Positions 60,948-64,000 of a stretch of DNA of 64,000 bases are shown one piece after another. Each line of letters begins with the position of its first letter. The first letter of the stretch is position 1. The notes under the pieces were generated by a model. That model saw only the letters and a list, made by a program, of their open reading frames with translations, searched no databases and was not told the DNA's origin. A program made the translations under genes and the position numbers. This stretch comes from Rhodococcus sp040643435 (GTDB lineage Bacteria > Actinomycetota > Actinomycetes > Mycobacteriales > Mycobacteriaceae): NCBI RefSeq assembly GCF_040643435.1, contig NZ_JBEYUH010000002.1, positions 186,001-250,000 of the forward strand. Reading direction: 5' to 3'.

Positions 60948-62528
60948 GTGAACCGTGGCGAGACGAGGCCGCCGATGAGCGTGGCGGGCCAATTGCTCGT
61001 CCTTCAACTCGTGGTGTTCACCGTGGTAGCGATCGTGGCCGGTGTCCTCATCGTCGTCGACGAACGCCGGGAAACCGACGACGCGACCCGGCGCGCCGTG
61101 ACGGACGTCGCAGTGACCGCCGCCGCGTTCCCGGAGGTTGCCGAGGGGTTGCTCGCGCCCGATCCCACCGCTGCCCTGCAAGCTCGCGCCGAACGGATAC
61201 GTGAGGCGACGGGGGTGGATTTCGTCGTGATCGTTGATCTGGACGGAATCCGTGTGACACATCCGATTCCGGAGCAGATCGGGCGCCCGTACACGGGTCA
61301 CACCGAGCAGGCGCGGGCCGGCCGGCCATTCAGCGAGACGTACACGGGCAGCCTCGGACCGTCGATCCGGACCATTGCTCCGGTCTACGACGACGGTGGC
61401 GAGCTCGTGGGGTTCGTATCGGCGGGAGTGACCCGGCAGAGGATCGCAGAGAACTTCGTCCGGAGCCTGCCGGGCATCGTCGGCCTCGTGGCGGCAGGAC
61501 TCGTGGTCACCGCCGCCGGTGGTCTTCTGATCGCCCGTCGGCTGCGCCGCCAGACCCTCGGACTGAATCCCGATCAGCTACGGCGCATGTACGAACACCA
61601 CGACGCCGTCCTGCACTCGATCGGCGAAGGACTGCTGGTTTTCGGCACTGCCAACGGTTCCCCGCGCGTCGACATCGTCAACGACGAGGCCCGGCGGCTG
61701 CTCGGACTGGATCCCACCGAGGCGGTCACCTTCGACGAATTGCCTGCGACGGTGCGTGATCTCGCCGACGCCGGCGAGGTACGTGACGAGGTGCACCTGA
61801 CCGAGGAGCGGATCCTCGTCGTGAACAGCGATGCGGTGCGGTGGAACCGGCGGCGTATCGGCACCGTCGTCACTCTTCGCGATCACACCGAATTGCGCAG
61901 TGTCCTGGGCGAACTCGAGTCGGTGCGTGGGTTCACCGAGTCGCTGCGGGCGCAGGCACACGAATCTGCGAACCGCTTGCACACCATCATCACCATGGTC
62001 GAACTCGGAAGGACCGACGAGGCGGTTGCTTTCGCCACCGAGGAACTCGAAGTATCCCAGCACCTGATCGACAGGCTGACGACCGCCGTCCACGAACCGG
62101 CGCTCGCGGCGCTGCTGCTCGGCAAGATCGAACAAGCAGCGGAACGGGATGTGGACCTGACCGTCACAGAGGAGACGGAACTGGGTCCGGTCCCGTCGAT
62201 CCCGGCGCGCGACCTTGTCACCCTCGTGGGAAATCTGATCGACAACGCAATCGACGCCTCCCAGTCGGCGGATGAACCGTGGGTGGAGGTGACCGTGCGC
62301 CAGGACGATTCGTCGATGTTCGTCGAGGTCGCCGACAGCGGGCCCGGCATGTCCCCCGACACGCTCACTCAGGCCATGCAGCGCGGGTACTCGACGAAAT
62401 CGGAACAACGCGGTCTCGGTCTCGCGCTGGTCGCCCAGGTCGTGGCACGTCACGGGGGTACTCTGCGCACCGAACCGTCGCTGGGGGCGATGGTGGTCGC
62501 CGAGATCCCTCTCGGGAGCCGACCGTGA
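60948..62528 (+). CDS. Sensor histidine kinase, DcuS/CitA/DctS family
   Basis: A 526-residue membrane kinase. GTG at 60948 with AGGAGG 5 bases upstream. Two transmembrane helices (about 14-36 and 178-198) flank an extracytoplasmic PAS-like sensor domain (VDFVVIVDLDGIRVTHPIPEQIGRPYTGHT is the CitA/DcuS ligand-binding pattern). A cytoplasmic PAS region follows (HSIGEGLLVF), then the SpoOB-type His box AHESANRLHTI and a HATPase (NLIDNAIDAS, ADSGPGM, RGLGLALV). Expected ligand: a di- or tricarboxylate. Confidence 0.93.
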   Translation: MNRGETRPPMSVAGQLLVLQLVVFTVVAIVAGVLIVVDERRETDDATRRAVTDVAVTAAAFPEVAEGLLAPDPTAALQARAERIREATGVDFVVIVDLDGIRVTHPIPEQIGRPYTGHTEQARAGRPFSETYTGSLGPSIRTIAPVYDDGGELVGFVSAGVTRQRIAENFVRSLPGIVGLVAAGLVVTAAGGLLIARRLRRQTLGLNPDQLRRMYEHHDAVLHSIGEGLLVFGTANGSPRVDIVNDEARRLLGLDPTEAVTFDELPATVRDLADAGEVRDEVHLTEERILVVNSDAVRWNRRRIGTVVTLRDHTELRSVLGELESVRGFTESLRAQAHESANRLHTIITMVELGRTDEAVAFATEELEVSQHLIDRLTTAVHEPALAALLLGKIEQAAERDVDLTVTEETELGPVPSIPARDLVTLVGNLIDNAIDASQSADEPWVEVTVRQDDSSMFVEVADSGPGMSPDTLTQAMQRGYSTKSEQRGLGLALVAQVVARHGGTLRTEPSLGAMVVAEIPLGSRP

Positions 62529-63217
62529 TCCGGGTTCTGATCGTCGAGGACGAGCCGCTCATCGCCGATGCTCACCGCGAGTACATCGGAAGGGTGGACG
62601 GATTCGAGGTCGCGGCCGTCGCACACACAGCTTCCGACGCCCTGCGGGCGGTCGCGGCGGCTGCACGGAACGGAGCGCCGATCGATCTGGTGCTACTCGA
62701 CATCGGACTTCCCGACATGAGCGGACTGGAGGTCGCTGCGCGCCTGAGTGCCGGCCGGCCGAGTCCGGACATCATCGCCGTCACCTCGAACCGCGAACTC
62801 GAGGTCGTCCGTACGGCGGTCTCGCGCGGTGTGGTGCTCTATCTGCTCAAGCCCTTCACCTTCGCGGCACTGCAGGACAAACTCGAGCAGTACCTCGCCT
62901 ATCGCTGGGCATTGCGCGATGCGGAGACCGCCACGGGCCAGCACGACATCGATCGCGCCATGTCGGCCCTGCGCACCAGCAACTCCCGGCCCTCGACTCC
63001 CAAGGGCATCTCCCCCGCGACCCTCGCCCGCGTCGCGGGATATCTCCGCACGACGGACAGCCCCCGGAGCGCCGCAGAGGTCGGGGCGGCCGTGGGAGTC
63101 TCACGCGTGACGGCGTGGCGCTATCTCGAACGCCTCGCCGACGACGGAGCCGCCTCCCGGATCACCGAGTACGGCCGGGCCGGACGTCCCCAGGTCCGCT
63201 ACGTCCTGAAGAGGTGA
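62525..63217 (+). CDS. Response regulator, DcuR/CitB family
   Basis: A 230-residue regulator. GTG at 62525 overlaps the kinase stop. Receiver: VEDEPLI acidic pair, phospho-Asp in VLLDIGLPDMSG (about residue 59), Thr in AVTSNR and Lys in LLKPFTF. C-terminal helix-turn-helix: PRSAAEVGAAVGVSRVTAWRYLERL, then a wing. Partner of the adjacent kinase; probable activator of dctA. Confidence 0.93.
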   Translation: MIRVLIVEDEPLIADAHREYIGRVDGFEVAAVAHTASDALRAVAAAARNGAPIDLVLLDIGLPDMSGLEVAARLSAGRPSPDIIAVTSNRELEVVRTAVSRGVVLYLLKPFTFAALQDKLEQYLAYRWALRDAETATGQHDIDRAMSALRTSNSRPSTPKGISPATLARVAGYLRTTDSPRSAAEVGAAVGVSRVTAWRYLERLADDGAASRITEYGRAGRPQVRYVLKR

Positions 63218-63221
63218 CCGG

Positions 63222-64000
63222 CTACTGCGCGGAGAACTCTGCTCGATAGGCGCCCGAGGTCTCGAGGACCCACGCGAACTCGAATGCCACCTCACGCCAC
63301 TTCTCGTAGCGCCCCGACACCCCGCCGTGTCCCGCACTCATCTCGGTCTTGAGCAGCAGCGGCGCATCCCCGGTCTTCGTGGCGCGGAGTTTGGCGACCC
63401 ACTTGGCAGGTTCGACGTAGAGCACGCGGGTGTCGTTGATGCTCGTGATCGCGAGGATCGCCGGATAGTCCTTGGCCTCGACGTTCTCGTAAGGGCTGTA
63501 CGAGCGCATGTACTCGTACACTTCGGGATCCTCGAGCGGGTTACCCCACTCGTCCCACTCGATCACCGTGAGCGGTAGAGACGGATCCAGGATCGAGGTG
63601 AGCGGATCGACGAAGGGGACGTTCGCCAGGATGCCTGCGAACAACTCCGGCGCGAGGTTCGCGACAGCACCCATCAGCAGTCCACCGGCACTGCCGCCGT
63701 CGGCGACGAGCTTGTCCGCGCTCGTGACACCGGTGTCGATCAGGTACCGCGCGCAGGCCACGAAATCCGTGAAGGTGTTCTTCTTCGTGAGCGACTTGCC
63801 GTTCTCGTACCAGTGCCGCCCCATCTCGCCGCCACCGCGCACGTGGGCGACGACGAACACCATGCCGCGGTCGAGCAGTGACAATCGGGCGACGGAAAAT
63901 GCCGGATCGATGCTCGCCTCGTACGAGCCGTAGCCGTACAGCAGCGTCGGTGCATTCGCGGGAGTTCCCTTGCGCGCCACGATCGACAGCGGAATCTTCG
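63222..64000 (-). CDS. ptrB: Prolyl oligopeptidase family serine peptidase, C-terminal part (oligopeptidase B)
   Basis: The gene runs out of the window at 64000; 259 C-terminal residues are seen. The S9A peptidase domain shows LLYGYGSYEASIDPAFS, HVRGGGEMGRHWYE, nucleophile in ADGGSAGGLLMG, Asp in ITSINDTRV and His in EMSAGHGGVSGR. The GHGG and EYMRSYSPYENV segments fit oligopeptidase B, which cleaves after basic residues. Matches Rv0782/ptrB in the syntenic M. tuberculosis block. Confidence 0.9.
   Translation of the reverse strand, partial: KIPLSIVARKGTPANAPTLLYGYGSYEASIDPAFSVARLSLLDRGMVFVVAHVRGGGEMGRHWYENGKSLTKKNTFTDFVACARYLIDTGVTSADKLVADGGSAGGLLMGAVANLAPELFAGILANVPFVDPLTSILDPSLPLTVIEWDEWGNPLEDPEVYEYMRSYSPYENVEAKDYPAILAITSINDTRVLYVEPAKWVAKLRATKTGDAPLLLKTEMSAGHGGVSGRYEKWREVAFEFAWVLETSGAYRAEFSAQ

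Overview
The window is a 64 kb chromosomal segment of a high-GC actinobacterium of the order Mycobacteriales, most probably Rhodococcus. Gene order from 1 to about 44 kb follows the Mycobacterium tuberculosis Rv0824c-to-Rv0782 block closely (desA, dus, LCP protein, phoU, pstB, mshD, glnR, lmeA, thiX, sseA, sseC, nitrobindin-like, aminotransferase IV, ygfZ, DUF3073, purM, purF, purL, pepC, purQ, purS, FAD dehydrogenase, DUF2334, oligopeptidase B). Lineage-specific genes are spliced into this backbone. There is no rRNA, tRNA, CRISPR array, insertion sequence or prophage.

Layout. 1-4.9 kb: end of an acyl-ACP desaturase gene, tRNA-dihydrouridine synthase, a LytR-CpsA-Psr wall ligase with a long proline-rich cytoplasmic tail, and phoU. 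4.9-9.1 kb: pstSCAB phosphate transporter on the minus strand, preceded by a tandem Pho-box. 9.2-10.9 kb: mycothiol synthase overlapping glnR. 11.1-15.1 kb: lmeA-thiX, then a cysteine-rich leader peptide and attenuator in front of DUF4395-sseA-sseC (sulfur metabolism), then a 32-residue membrane protein coupled to a nitrobindin-like protein. 15.1-23.2 kb: a BCCT osmolyte transporter, a branched inverted-repeat element with a tiny leader ORF, and cydABDC (cytochrome bd oxidase and its assembly ABC transporter). 23.4-27.5 kb: aminotransferase IV, ygfZ, MOSC, asparaginase, DUF3073.

27.7-39.4 kb holds purine genes purM, purF, purL, purQ and purS, interrupted by an SCP-like protein, a CPBP protease, a membrane alpha/beta-hydrolase, a Uma2-family protein, an M18 aminopeptidase and a VOC protein. 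39.5-47.5 kb is a set of redox genes: F420/FMN luciferase-like oxidoreductase, AhpD-like, metallo-beta-lactamase fold, KstD-like dehydrogenase, DUF2334 deacetylase-like, an OYE/dienoyl-CoA-reductase-like flavoenzyme, BluB and glutathione peroxidase.

47.7-59.3 kb is the accessory part and the most interesting stretch: an IclR regulator and a hydratase-like protein face an operon of type I extradiol dioxygenase, meta-cleavage hydrolase, two-component flavin monooxygenase, exporter-type MFS, flavin reductase carrying an IclR-like effector domain, aromatic-acid MFS importer, MmgE/PrpD protein and fumarylacetoacetase-fold hydrolase. It resembles hsaABCD logic (hydroxylation, meta-cleavage, C-C hydrolysis) but lacks the usual aldolase/dehydrogenase, and its substrate cannot be read from sequence. 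59.3-63.2 kb is a C4-dicarboxylate symporter with a divergent DcuS/DcuR-type two-component pair, and the window ends inside a prolyl-oligopeptidase (oligopeptidase B) gene.

Many genes appear to be transcribed as leaderless mRNAs: a TANNNT -10 hexamer lies 6-8 bases before the start codon at nine or so loci.
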